Positions 52,801 through 62,727 of a stretch of DNA of 64,000 nt are shown here, piece by piece. Both the position numbers and the translations under genes were made by a program. Source of the stretch: Lumbricus rubellus. Taxonomy: Eukaryota; Annelida; Clitellata; Crassiclitellata; Lumbricidae. Location of the stretch: assembly GCA_945859605.1 (NCBI GenBank), contig OX243815.1, positions 33,908,785 to 33,972,784 of the forward strand. The letters are read 5' to 3'. Each line of letters opens with the position of its first letter. Position 1 is the stretch's first letter. The notes beneath the pieces were generated by a model. It was not told where the DNA came from and ran no database searches. It worked only from the letters and a program-made list of their open reading frames with translations.

Positions 52801-55800
52801 ATTATCTTCTCATATCTCCACTTTTTTCCAAAATGCAGTTTAAAGTTGATTTGTAGCAAACATAAATTTGTTCTTTCTTCAGTTTTGATTGCTAATAGAG
52901 CATTTTAAAGATGTTCAACAAAAACTACCTGTTGTATGTTTTGTTTCCAAATTATTTTTACTGTGTCTCCAAAGATTTTGTCTGGTTCCTTATTCTTTCT
53001 AAAATAATCCTTACGATAATTTTACTGGCGTGTGCGACCAACTGTCTGGTTCCTTATTCTTTCTAAAATAATCCTTACGATAATTTTACTGGCGTGTGCG
53101 ACCAACTCCAAAAAGTGTGCTGTTCTGTGATTCGAGTATTGTCTGGCATCTTCTTTCTTTGGTATGGGAATGAAAATGGATTCTGTCCAATCATCTGGCC
53201 ATTCCCCATCCTCCCATATGCCGTGTAGATAAGATGCATTTTTCTATTGTCTTCTCCCTCTATATTTGAATAGCTCTGCTGGAATTCCATCTGGTCCTGC
53301 CGTTTTGCCGTTAACGACCTGCCTTATCGCTCTTGCCACTTCTGATCTTAAGGGTGGCGGTTCTCTTTCGTATTCCCATAAGTGTTCCTTTCCTTCTTTA
53401 TCGTTGTATGACTCCTCACAGTATTGATTCCATCTTTCAGCTATGCCTTCTGTGTCGGTGATGTATTCTCCATTTTTCTGCCTGTATAGAGTAGCTTCGG
53501 ATGGAATTTGTTTTTTACTAATTTGACTGCTTTGTACAAATAGCTGCTGTTGCCCCTCTGATTCTCTACTTCGACCTTTTTACCAATCTCCTCTATCTGT
53601 TTTTGTTTGTCTCTCCTTAGATGCCTTTGCAGTTTGCACCTCCGCTTTCCGCTCTCTATATTCATCTCTATCCCTTTGCTTGGCTGCACGTTTCTTGTTG
53701 ATGAGGCTGTGCGTTTCTTCAGTAATCTAAGGTTCCCTTTGTCTCTCTTCTTTCAAGAAGAGAGACAAAGGTTACTGAAGTGTAACCTGTATGAAATAGT
53801 TGAGCCATGAGTATAAGTCATGCTTCAGCCTTTTGCACTATAAAATGTCTCTTTGAAGCTATTTTGAAGCAGATGCATTCTATCGCAGCCTTGAAAATGT
53901 ACTTTTCATCCGAAGTTGGGTCGGGAATGTTCCTTCAAGACTTGCTATTTCGATCTCCATAATGATTGAAGGATAGGAATAGAAGGAGAGTGCTCAGCAG
54001 AAGGAGTACTTGATAAGGAGTGAGGCAAGGGGGCCCGCTAGAACTGGTGCAAGAGGCAATGGAACAGACAAGAGAGGGTATAAAGTGGGTGGAATACTCG
54101 TAAGAGCCCTAGGATTTACTGACGACCAAGCCTTGCTGACGACCACACAGGAGGGGTTGCAAAAATTGATGGATCAACTAAACAGGGCCTCAATAAAATA
54201 CAACATGAAGATAAATATCGAAAAGACAAAGATTATGGGGATAAGGGGTGGGGAAGAGGAGATAGCAATGAAAATAACAATAAATGGAAAGGAGGTGGAA
54301 CAGATCAAGAGCTTTTGTTACTTGGGAAGTATGATAACAACAGATGCAAGATGCCATAGTGATATAAAATGAAGAATAGTATTGTGAAAAGATGTGTTCG
54401 CGAAAAGAGGAGAGTTGATGAGAGGAAGATTGAGCAAAGATCTAAAGAAGAGACTTGTGAAAGTACAGGTTTGGAGTGTAGTACTGTATGGGTCGGAGAC
54501 GTGGACCATCAGGAAAAAGGATAGCAAGAGATTGGAAGCCTTCGAGATGTGGATATAGAGATTGGACAAGGATGGAAAAGGTGAGCTGGACGGAGCAAGT
54601 GACGAATGAAGAGGTGCTGCAAAGAGTAGGAGAAAAAAGATCACTGATGACCACTTTTAGAGAAAGGTAAAAGAGCTGGATTGGACACGTATTAGGAGGA
54701 GACTCCCTCCAGAGAGAAATCATAGAAGGGAGATTGGATGGAAAGAGAAAGAGAAGATGACCAAGACAGATGGTGCTGGATGGATGATGACTGACGGATA
54801 GAAAAAACTGAAGAGAAAAAACTGAAGAGAAAAGCACAGCGAAGAGAAGAATGGCATCATTGGAAGTTGAAACCTGCCGAGGGGCAGAGAACTTAAAGAA
54901 GAAGAAGAATAGAATGAATGACTTAACCCTTTAGTGCCGGAGGGTATAGGATTTCCCATACCATTTACTACCATCTCGGCATTAAAGGGTTAATAAAACT
55001 GATAAGCTGTGAATTGTCACACTGCTAGTTTACATTTTGAAATGAGAAGGGCATCTTGTGAAGTTATAGTTAGAGATATTGGAATTCATATGGTGGTGAG
55101 TTATTTTAAAGGCCAATTTTTAATATCGGCAGTTTTTCCGTAAACCAGACAGGTGACGCCTTAAGTAGGTGTGTCTATACAGAGACATGCTTGCCAATCT
55201 GCTTCAAGTTTTCCTGACAGACTAGTGCCCAAGTTCATTCCACTCGCTAAACATGCTGAGCTGTTGGGTTCCTCCAGGACTATTTCTATGCAAATTAGCT
55301 GTACCTTGTTTGTCTTCAAGATCTTCCAACTCACCTGTGTCTTTACCTCAGCCTAGGTCGTACAGGCGATCTTTCCAATCATCTGTGTCTTTACGCCTAC
55401 TCTGATATGAATCGGCTAATGTGGAATTGTGTAGTTGTCCTATGGCATTTATCCACATTAAAATTATATTCTGTTCATATCTAAACAGTAAACCATGACA
55501 GTTAGCAAATTTTAGCTAGTAAATGATGATGTTTAACAAAAATGAAAACACAATTTTTTCCATACGTGAAATATGGATAGCCCCTTAACCGATTATTTAT
55601 GTTGATTCACGTTTTTAGTTCTAATTATTGGCCAGATTACGTGTATGGCTGTTCGATCAGTTCTGCTCTAATCCATTCGTTCATTTTGACCATCCGTCCA
55701 GCACAGTAACCATTAGGATTTGTTAAGTTGATGGCTTTAGACATCATAACATGAGATTGCATTTTAGGTGGAACAACTTGTTATCCAGGAGCCATTTCGT

Positions 55801-56017
55801 ATATCCACACTGCACAGCTAATTTAAAGCCTTTTTTTAAAAGCTTGAAAGAAAATAGTTTCTCTGATTTGTGTTTTCAGGATGCACCTGATTGGACAGAG
55901 ATCTTGACTTATTTCCGAGGTTCTGAACTTCAGAATTATTTCACTAAAATCCTGGAGGATGACCTCAAAGCCATTATTAAGCCACAGTATGTGGACCAGA
56001 TTCCAAAGGCAGTTAAG
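46725..56017 (+). CDS. ABCE1: ABCE1, ribosome-recycling ABC ATPase (5' part, exons 2-5; gene continues past window)
   Basis: ABCE1 (RLI1) is a soluble twin-ATPase with two N-terminal [4Fe-4S] clusters that splits ribosomes after termination. The four coding exons 46731-46836, 51035-51120, 52478-52693 and 55880-56017 join in phase (exon 2 ends phase 1, the others phase 0) into 182 residues. Residues 1-35 hold the first cluster ligands ([19 protein letters not shown]). Residues 55-69 hold the second cluster ([15 protein letters not shown]). [19 protein letters not shown], residues 101-119, is Walker A of the first ATPase domain. Residues 137-182 are [20 protein letters not shown] onward. The human protein has about 600 residues, so about 70 percent of the gene lies to the right. 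I searched 56018-64000 for the next block (a LDRKDE-type segment) and did not find it. Sequence is seen; function is family knowledge. Confidence 0.95.
46905..47345 (-). pseudogene. LINE reverse transcriptase fragment in ABCE1 intron
   Basis: The minus strand has [20 protein letters not shown] and [10 protein letters not shown], then a degraded C terminus with [16 protein letters not shown] (GAT)n run lies at 47351-47370. Confidence 0.7.
47579..49005. mobile_element. hAT-like element with TTTCCGGAAA-rich termini
   Basis: The ends TAGTGATGTAGC and (complement) TAGTGTTGTGAG are flanked by a perfect 8-bp duplication CTCATAGC (47571-47578, 49006-49013). Both subterminal regions (about 47595-47665, 48905-48985) are packed with the palindrome-like TTTCCGGAAAG. 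The interior is AT-rich and non-coding and contains a second element at 47941-48287. Confidence 0.88.
47941..48287. mobile_element. hAT-type MITE nested in 47579-49005
   Basis: The left end CCGGGGGGGATCCAGG and right end (complement CAGGGGTGGATACAG) are flanked by the 8-bp duplication ATTAGCTG (47933-47940, 48288-48295). Poly-C tracts lie at 47977-47990 and 48251-48259. Confidence 0.88.
49014..50029. other. ABCE1 intron 2, unassigned frames
   Basis: A poly-C tract is at 49511-49521. The 91-codon frame at 49471-49746 and overlapping frames to 49971 look protein-like in places ([13 protein letters not shown]) but I cannot assign them. Confidence 0.35.
50030..50190 (+). pseudogene. LINE reverse transcriptase fragment
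   Basis: Across one shift the plus strand gives LINRSHPxF-like and [20 protein letters not shown], the block that follows the YADD half of L2/CR1-type reverse transcriptases. It lies head to head with the next fragment. Confidence 0.7.
50200..50845 (-). pseudogene. LINE reverse transcriptase 3' fragment
   Basis: The minus strand reads [72 protein letters not shown], then a GGGAGCGCCTCTGAGTAGG tail and GCACTATAAAAATTC. It is the same group as the plus-strand piece at 50030. Confidence 0.8.
51035..51120 (+). CDS. ABCE1: ABCE1 exon 3 (second Fe-S ligands)
   Basis: The acceptor is TGATTGTAG. The exon encodes (G)[18 protein letters not shown] and [10 protein letters not shown], with CxxCxxC ligands of the second cluster. 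The donor is GTCAGG. Confidence 0.95.
51121..52477. other. ABCE1 intron 3; promoter-like copy E and a lone hAT end
   Basis: 51414-51440 (CCAGTGGTTTTCAAACAGAG) looks like one hAT terminus without a partner. 51670-51740 (minus) is copy E of the promoter-like unit: AATATGGTTGCC, then GAAATAGAGCGCTGCG. The rest is AT-rich. Confidence 0.5.
52478..52693 (+). CDS. ABCE1: ABCE1 exon 4 (Walker A of first ATPase domain)
   Basis: Seventy-two codons in phase 0: [60 protein letters not shown]. The acceptor is TTTTGTAG, the donor GTCTGA. Human reads [20 protein letters not shown] in this part. Confidence 0.97.
52979..53106. repeat. 64-bp tandem duplication
   Basis: 52979-53042 and 53043-53106 are identical or nearly so (TGTCTGGTTCCTTATTC ... 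GTGCGACCAAC). The second copy leads into the minus-strand RTE fragment. Confidence 0.9.
53043..53740 (-). pseudogene. RTE-type LINE, N-terminal RT part, inverted
   Basis: On the minus strand shifted frames give [29 protein letters not shown] and [17 protein letters not shown], preceded by a lysine-rich linker ([19 protein letters not shown]). This is the N-terminal RT region of RTE-like elements. It ends at a 21-bp-arm hairpin near 53718-53778. Confidence 0.75.
53718..53778. repeat. Hairpin at the junction of opposed RTE fragments
   Basis: CAGTAATC..CCTTTGTCTCTCTT pairs with AAGAAGAGAGACAAAGG..TTACTG around a 5-base loop, with about ten extra bases in the left arm. Confidence 0.75.
53990..54915 (+). 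pseudogene. RTE-type LINE, C-terminal RT part with (GAA)n tail
   Basis: The plus strand gives GVRQGGP (about 54017), [20 protein letters not shown] (FTDD in place of the catalytic FADD), [27 protein letters not shown], and later [15 protein letters not shown] and [17 protein letters not shown] in other frames, ending with (GAA)n at 54894-54909. It completes the piece inverted at 53043-53740, apart from a missing central block. Confidence 0.8.
54927..54989. mobile_element. 63-bp TTAA-flanked MITE
   Basis: The inverted ends CCCTTTAGTGCCG and complement (CCCTTTAATGCCG) are flanked by TTAA on both sides (54923-54926, 54990-54993), the target of piggyBac and Kolobok groups. Confidence 0.7.
54994..55879. 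other. ABCE1 intron 4, nothing recognised
   Basis: AT-rich intron up to the exon 5 acceptor TGTTTTCAG. Confidence 0.5.
55880..56017 (+). CDS. ABCE1: ABCE1 exon 5
   Basis: Forty-six codons in phase 0: [46 protein letters not shown], nearly the same as human. The donor is GTAAAA. Confidence 0.97.
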
Positions 56018-56267
56018 GTAAAAACTTTGTGGATCTTTAGAATACCACCCATATCTTGTTCGAATCAAAATCATTTATTTGGCATCCAATCAAGAATGTA
56101 CGAAAGTGTGCAAGCACAATAAAATAGTACACATGAAATGGTTATACTGTCGGTTGCAGAAAGGACCCGAAAGGGGACTTATAACCCCACTAGATGGTAT
56201 CACCTGTGAGCGATGATACCATGGAGATGATAGCCATTAGGTTGGGATGGTGTGATCCTGACATATA

Positions 56268-57063
56268 GGTCTCCAGAAATTTGCGATCTTACACTGCGCA
56301 AATTTGGTGCAGATTTCCAGATATCGCGCAACAGCGCATAAATTGATAATTGCGCGCAGTTTAACTGCAAAATCCGCCAAAATTTGCCTTAATTTTAAAA
56401 ATTGGACTTTGTTTGGCTTAAAAATTACTGCATTGCGTGGAAACTCAACATAGCAACGACACCGTTGGGCGATGATAAAAATTGTTACCGCGAAATGGGG
56501 TGAAATTATAGAAGAATTTTTAGTTAAAGTACGTTGTTTTTTGGTAGTAATGCACAAACTTCACGGCCACACAATAAAATGCGTTAGAGAAAGTTTCTCA
56601 AAGCGGTCACACAGGAGTGTCACGTGTTGTCTCGGCTTGTGACGTAACGAATGCATTTAACCTATAGGCGTCAGGCATATTAAGACGGAGGCCTACTATT
56701 CATTGCGTTGTGTAACTTGGTGATCATAATATAGGTATATACTATCTTGAAGTTGTATAAATTTGTAATGAGCGCAGATTTTGGTAGTAATAAATTTAAG
56801 AAAATTTAAATTCTTTGCAATCGTCTGAATACATTAATCTCATGGTGATACGAACCTTATAACTGCATTTTTAGCTTGATTGTCTAATTTCTAGGACGCC
56901 AAAGCTATACACTAAATAGCAGAAACACTATTAAATACTTTGGTGCACTGATTCATTGAAAAGTAAAGTGCTTTATAATTTGTTAAATTGCGCAAAATTT
57001 GCGCAAATTTATCATTTTTGGTGCACATTTTTTCCTATTTTTTAGCGCAAATTTCTGGAGGCT
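56268..57063. mobile_element. DNA element with GCGCAAATTT-rich termini
   Basis: The inverted ends CTCCAGAAATTTGCG and CGCAAATTTCTGGAG are followed inside by repeated GCGCAAATTTG in both arms. TATA flanks both sides (56264-56267, 57064-57067), a possible 4-bp duplication. The interior is non-coding. Confidence 0.7.
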
Positions 57064-57459
57064 TATATAGTGCATTTATGTAGCTAGGAAAGAAAACAAC
57101 AGACACCTTACTATTGGAATACCTTACTAATATACAATGTTATACATGTAACACCTTATTAATGGAACACAGCGGCGGCGCCAGGATTTTATTTCTGTAC
57201 GCACAACTTGCACAAAATAATATGAAGCGAACAGCGATCGATACGAGCTTATATTCAGGGGCGGATTCAGGATTTCTGGGGGGGGGGCGTAAATACCACC
57301 AATCCAATCCCATATATATATATACATGCAGTGCTTAAAGTGTAAAAAAAGTGCCAGGACGCTGTATTGTAGGCCTAATTGGTCGTCAGTGGCGGCACCG
57401 AAGGCGGGAAGTTGCGAGTGCCGAAGGCACGAAGCCCATCCCGACTAGGGGGTCTGAGG

Positions 57460-57781
57460 GAGCGTCGTAAGCTCCCCCAGCGGGGTCTGGGGCGGAGCCC
57501 CAGCGACCAGCGCATTTTTGGCTGTTTCGACTTTAAATGGAGCCATTTTTAGGCTCTTGTTTGCCAGCTATTTGTGAACGACAAAGTCGCGAAATTTTTA
57601 AGAATAAGTCGTTTTTCAGTGTCGCAAGCTACCAGGATAACAATAAAAATCAAAATGTTATTGTAAAAGAGAAAGGTTTTGTCTTTACAGTAAGCTCCCA
57701 CAGCGGGGTCTGGGGGCGGAGACCCAGCGACCAGCGAATTTTTGGCTGTGTCGACCTCAAAATATAGCCATTTTTAGGCAG
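57460..57781. repeat. Spaced direct repeat with CTGGGGC-GGA-GCCCCAG hairpin
   Basis: 57463-57552 and 57690-57781 share GTAAGCTCCC, CAGCGGGGTCTGGGG, CCCAGCGACCAGCG and TTTTTGGCTGT. The first copy contains the short perfect stem CTGGGGC/GCCCCAG. Origin is unknown; the flanking CAGTGGCGGCACC at 57387 and CAGGGGCGGATTCAGG at 57258 resemble transposon ends. Confidence 0.6.
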
Positions 57782-58309
57782 TCATGTTGAACCTATATAA
57801 TATATCTTTCTTTGTTCGCATAACGTATACAGGTAAGATAGATCTATAGGATTCTCTCGTGGTAATATGGAAATTCAAACTGTCACCCAACTGCGGACGC
57901 CCATGCTAAAGGCTTCAAATTATTACCCCCTCCTAAACATTACCCCCCCCCCCCCTGCAAACTGTAATTTGCATCAATCGTCGCATTTATTGGACTAAAA
58001 ATATCAGAAAAATAATCCCGCTTCTTGTTTTGGTCTGACGATTTTCATCCGTTATCCCACTTCGTGGTTTGGTTTGTTACAAATATTTTCATCTGTAACT
58101 AAAATACTAAATCGCCGCTGAAGTTACATGGAGAAATGGCTTCGAGGCTATTATTTTTTAACGAAAATTATATTGATAACAAACCACAGTGGGATGACGG
58201 ATAAATCTATGCAAATCTAGTGTCCGGGGGTAATCTGAAACCGGTTACGGTACAAGTTACCGGGGGGGTGATGTTTAGGAGGTGCAATTTGATACCTTTA
58301 GATCGGCAT

Positions 58310-58915
58310 GTTGCTATGCTATCGTCGCCTTGAAGCCGGAATTTTCCAGGTTCGAATCCACCTCGCCGCGTAAGGACCTTGGGCAAGTCCTTCACTCACA
58401 ATTGCTCAGCGCTTCAGCCGGAGTAGAGAGCTTGAAGGGGCGCTATAACCAGTGGCGGATCCAGAACTCTTCCAAGGGGGGGGGCAAAAATCGTAGAACC
58501 TGGGATGGGACAGGTGAAACAAATTTCGAAATTTGGTTGTTGGTCGAAAATGAATAGGGATCAGTCTTTGGCTGAAGTACTTTTCATCCGCCAAAAAAAG
58601 TTGATGAGGTTTGGTTTTTTTTAGTTGTCTGCCAAATTTTTTTGGAGAAAATCATACCATTTCATCCGCCAAAAAAGTTGATGACCTTTTTTTTTACTCC
58701 TCCACTTGAAAACCAACTGGGGGGGCACGTCCCATGCCATTTTCCGAATAGGAGGGGGCAATATGCCATTACACCCATATGCATATTGCTAATTTCATAC
58801 CAAATGGGGGCCACGTCCTATGGCAGTTTTAAATGGGGGCCATGGCCGGATTGCCCCCTGGATCCGACCCTGGCTATAAAAAAAGTGCACATAAAAACGC
58901 ATACAAACAAAAATT
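58310..58915 (+). repeat. tRNA-derived SINE, copy 2, split by a hAT MITE
   Basis: A head with GGTTCGAATCC (58350-58360) and a body with CTTGGGCAAGT and TCACAATTGCTCAGC precede a shortened tail GAGCTTGAAGGGGCGCTATAA. It is interrupted at 58450-58872, then AAGTGCACATA and CAAACAAA resume to about 58912. Confidence 0.8.
58450..58872. mobile_element. hAT-type MITE inside a SINE
   Basis: The ends CAGTGGCGGATCCAG and CTGGATCCGACCCTG are flanked by GCTATAAC (58442-58449) and GCTATAAA (58873-58880), an 8-bp duplication with one change. Related ends occur at 47941. Confidence 0.88.
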
Positions 58916-59689
58916 AAATTAAAAAATTTTTAAACGGTTTTTACATCCAGGAATCCCAGGATCCATAGACCTCTAGGGTCTAGGCGGCTATAAGACGCTC
59001 AATGCCAAGATGGCTCTCTATTAGAGTGTAAGTAAGTAAGGAAGTAAGTATATTCTATAGATTATAAAATTTCAATAGAATTTCATCGCTTATAATAAAT
59101 TTACAATTTGTGGGAAAATTTTTTTTTTGCCTTTCCAAGTTTCCGCGCTGTACGCACTTGCGTAAGTGCGTACGCCTAACGGCGCCCCTGATGGAACAGC
59201 TTCACATTGTTGCTTTGAAATGTAATACATTTGAGCAATTTGTTGCGTTTTCTGTTCTTTTGTGTGTGTATTCTAGCCGGCGTACCTGGTTTTGACCAGT
59301 AAATTTAGGTGTTTTAAGCCTACTCCACAACCCTGATTTTTTTGTGACCTCTTACAATGCCCATCTGCTTGGAATGACCTTCCCCTCCTCTGTGGGTTAA
59401 GCTTATATTTGGGGTCTCCTCCTCGTCTAGGCCTATGTGTTGTCTGAAGGCAGGCATCTCTTTCTCTGTGAAGTCGACTGAAGTAACTTTCTCCTTAACA
59501 TGATATATGCTGTGGTTGCAACCAGGCATTGCCTACTGCCTGGACCGTGGTACCACATTATCAGTAGTCTTATTCTTTGTGTACAGTGACTGATTGTTAC
59601 CGGTAGACCTATTTTGTATGCTATTCATATTTGACCGAATAGTAAGTCCAATTATTCATATTCGGCCGAATAGCGATAACCACCTATTC
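58916..59689. other. ABCE1 intron, nothing recognised
   Basis: (GTAAG)n-like repeats lie at 59029-59052. No gene or element boundary was identified. Confidence 0.5.
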
Positions 59690-60187
59690 CAGTGGTTCTC
59701 AACCTTTTTAGTTTGGCAACCCCTTGGTAACATTTCTAAAGTTGTCACGACCCGTTTCAACAAAATTGATTGAGTTTCCCCCTACAAATGCATTTTTTAA
59801 CCATTTTATGCATATTAACTCATCGATCGAAAGCAAACACTCTTGTTGGCATTTGTATGACGTTTCCTGATTCTTGAGATTCTGAGAATTACATATTCAT
59901 GAGTTTGAAGTTGAAGTTTCATAAGCTTATTAAACTTCAACAGCTGCCACGTCTTGCTGATTGTAAGTCTCCCATATCCCCATCTCAAGTGAACCTTCTT
60001 GGCACCATCAGCTTCGTTCTTAAAAATTTACTGGTCATGCTTTACTGCATAGTTTGAATGTTTAGTATCTGAATGGCGTTTCAGTTTAATTGTTGGGTTT
60101 CATCGATTCGACCGAAAAAAATGTCATTACAAAAAACTTTTTAACTTCTCTATTCATGCTGCAACTATTAAAACTTAAACAATAGGG

Positions 60188-61368
60188 CAGAGGTTCTCAA
60201 CTTTTTTTCGCGCGCGACACACCTAAGCTTGCAACCACATTTCGCGACACACCATGCAATCGTCATGTGAATATCGTTTAAAAAAAATTAAATTGGGCCT
60301 AAGCCAGCTTAGCCTATATATTTGAAATTTCTACAAATTTTAATAAATGAAAGTTGACACTGAAAATGCTCTCTATTTTCTAATTATTCTAACAGTCCAA
60401 ATTTTACTAATATAAATTTACGATTTTCTACGACGTTTTATGACTTCATAAATTGTCTGTCCTAACAGTTAGACCTAATGAGATTTTTGCTCCTGAACTT
60501 TTCTTGGATCATAGTTAGATGAGGATCCACAGGCTTTGTGAGTAGAACACGTATAGGGCCTTTGCACCCCCTACCTGAGACTAGCGAATGAAATAGCCAT
60601 ATATGAGTTATATGAATTTTAGATCTTAAAAATGCATAGATTGTCCATGTCCATAGTCCAAACCACTAGCTCTGATAGCTCAAGACAGAACAAGAAAACA
60701 TGGGATAAAGGTAGTTGAACACTACCAAGACTAAACGCCCTTCAAAACGTCGAAAAATTGTAAAGGAAACTGGAAAGCGCAGGCCTACAGTACCTGGTAA
60801 TTTTGTTTAGTTAAAAACGGGCCATTGGAACTTCTGGGTCCCTGGACCTTGTGCACCTTCCTTACATTGTAAATTGTCACTCTCTGAATACGCAAACAAC
60901 CTTTCCGCGTCATCACTTTTAGAATCGCAAAATTGTTGTTTCTTCATAATAATTTCCCGCCCCCCCACCCATTATTTTCGAAGGTGAAAGCATTGGATAA
61001 AATTTTAATCGGTGCGCTCGCTGACGTCTTACAGGCCTACTGTAGTCTTTGTCATGTAGGTCTATATAGGGAGTGCATGTGGGCTTACAAGGCAAACATT
61101 GTGGCTGTTTCTGATTGAGATCAAATTGAATAGATACCGGATAGCCTAAATGAAGTCCTTCGAATAGCCTATATTGTCACAGCCTATACGCCTGCCAAAC
61201 TACTAAAGTGAACAGGTCAGGGTAATGCAAGAACGACAGTTGTATGCTGTGAGAATTTGCGACACCAATTCTTCGCGACACACCAGCGACACACCACTTT
61301 TATGCGACACACCTCCGGTCGCTTTGCGACACACTAGTGTGTCGCGACACACCGGTTGAGAACCTCTG
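60188..61368. mobile_element. Nested hAT element with CGACACACC-rich termini
   Basis: The ends CAGAGGTTCTCAAC and GTTGAGAACCTCTG are flanked by CAATAGGG (60180-60187) and CAATAGGC (61369-61376). Repeats of GCGACACACC occur near both ends. It is non-coding. Confidence 0.88.
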
Positions 61369-61653
61369 CAATAGGCTACTCAGAAATTGTTCAATAATTT
61401 TTCTTTTCTTTACACTCATTTCACATGGCTAATTCATTTTGTCAGGCTATCAGTTTCATAAATTTAACTTGTGTTCTTCATAAATGCACCAAAAAGTGGA
61501 GGGGTTTGGGGAGGGCGCATTCCATCCCCATTGTTCATAAAAAAATTTATCTCCACACTGCAATGGTAGCATTTTAGCTTGTCATTTTAGCAAAAGTTCT
61601 CATCATTTTAGTGCGGACAGTTATGGTTTAAGATTTCAAAGTGTTCCCTACCG

Positions 61654-62065
61654 CAGCGGTTCTCAACCGGGGGTCCGCGGGGTCCGTGGCGATGTGCCTG
61701 GGGGTCCGCGAGCAAGTCCTGAAAATTATATATTTCTTAGCTAAAAACGTAGAAACATAATTTTTTCCCAATTTTTCAATATTTCCCCTAATATACGTGC
61801 CTAAAGTTTACATTAAAACAAAATACAGGGTTTTTCTACTAAATTTCATATAATCTTATTAGTTATATAAATTTGTACTACTATAGCAGGAGTGCAGAGG
61901 TATATACGCCATATTACAGCACACATGGAGACCTACTATTATATAGGATAATAGAGTCGCACAGCCGCGATAATGCGCCAAAGGCGCAAAATTTTATTGG
62001 GGGTTCGTGACCGTTACCCAAAATTAAAAAGGGGTCCATGAGTCTGAAAAGGTTGAGAACCGCTG
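61654..62065. mobile_element. Nested hAT MITE
   Basis: The ends CAGCGGTTCTCAACC and GGTTGAGAACCGCTG are flanked by a perfect 8-bp duplication CCCTACCG (61646-61653, 62066-62073). Confidence 0.92.
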
Positions 62066-62501
62066 CCCTACCGTACCATTATAAGCAGCTCGGTCCCCCA
62101 TCACACATTTCGGGAACCACTCCAAGTCTTTGCCCATGTATTAAATAGGCCTCCCTAGCTGACAGCATAGTCCCTTTGAGCAAACCAGACATTGTTTAAT
62201 TTGTTAGAAGAATGGTAAAAGTGGAATTTAAATTTTAAGACTGAAATAATAAAATTAAATTAACTGCTGCAATCTAACGAATGAATCGTAGGAAAAACAT
62301 AAGTAAAAAGTTTATTTTAATGTGCTAGAGTGTGGTAGATAACGTTGAAATAAATTTCTGAGTGTCCAGGCGACCCCTGGCAAATCGTCAGGCGACTCCC
62401 GTGAGGGTTGTAACCCACAGGTTGAGAACCGCTGACCTATTTGGTACAGCCCTAGTTTATGTTAGTTTCTTAATTTGTTGAGTATGATGAAAGAATGCCA
62501 G

Positions 62502-62727
62502 TGGCACGCGGTGGTGTAGTGGGTATGTTCGTTGCCTTGCGACCTGAGGGTTGCAGGTTCGAATCCACCTCAAGCCACCTCGTAGGGATCTTGGGCAAGT
62601 CCTTCACTCGCAATTGCTCAGCCCTTCGTCGTGAAACTCCAATTCAGTATCCATGAAGTGCTGTAGTCGGGAGCGCTTCTGAGTAGTAATTTTAATGGGG
62701 GTACAATATTAACAAGTGCACATGCAA
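62502..62727 (+). repeat. tRNA-derived SINE, copy 3 (fullest head)
   Basis: The head shows box A (TGGTGTAGTGGGTATG, about 62512) and box B (GGTTCGAATCC, 62555-62565). Body and tail match copy 1 (CTTGGGCAAGTCC, CGTGAAACTCC, GGGAGCGCTTCTGAGTAG, AACAAGTGCACATGC). Confidence 0.85.

Larger units (their letters stand above)
59690..62434. mobile_element. hAT element with two nested hAT insertions
   Basis: The ends CAGTGGTTCTCAACC and GGTTGAGAACCGCTG are flanked by ACCTATTC (59682-59689) and ACCTATTT (62435-62442). Without its guests (60188-61368 and 61654-62065 plus one target copy each) the element is about 1.1 kb. No transposase frame is visible. Confidence 0.88.

Noticed and set aside
6903..62727. 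Functional tRNA genes at the box A/box B sequences
   Set aside because: The heads are degenerate, cannot be folded as complete cloverleaves by eye, and are followed by SINE bodies.
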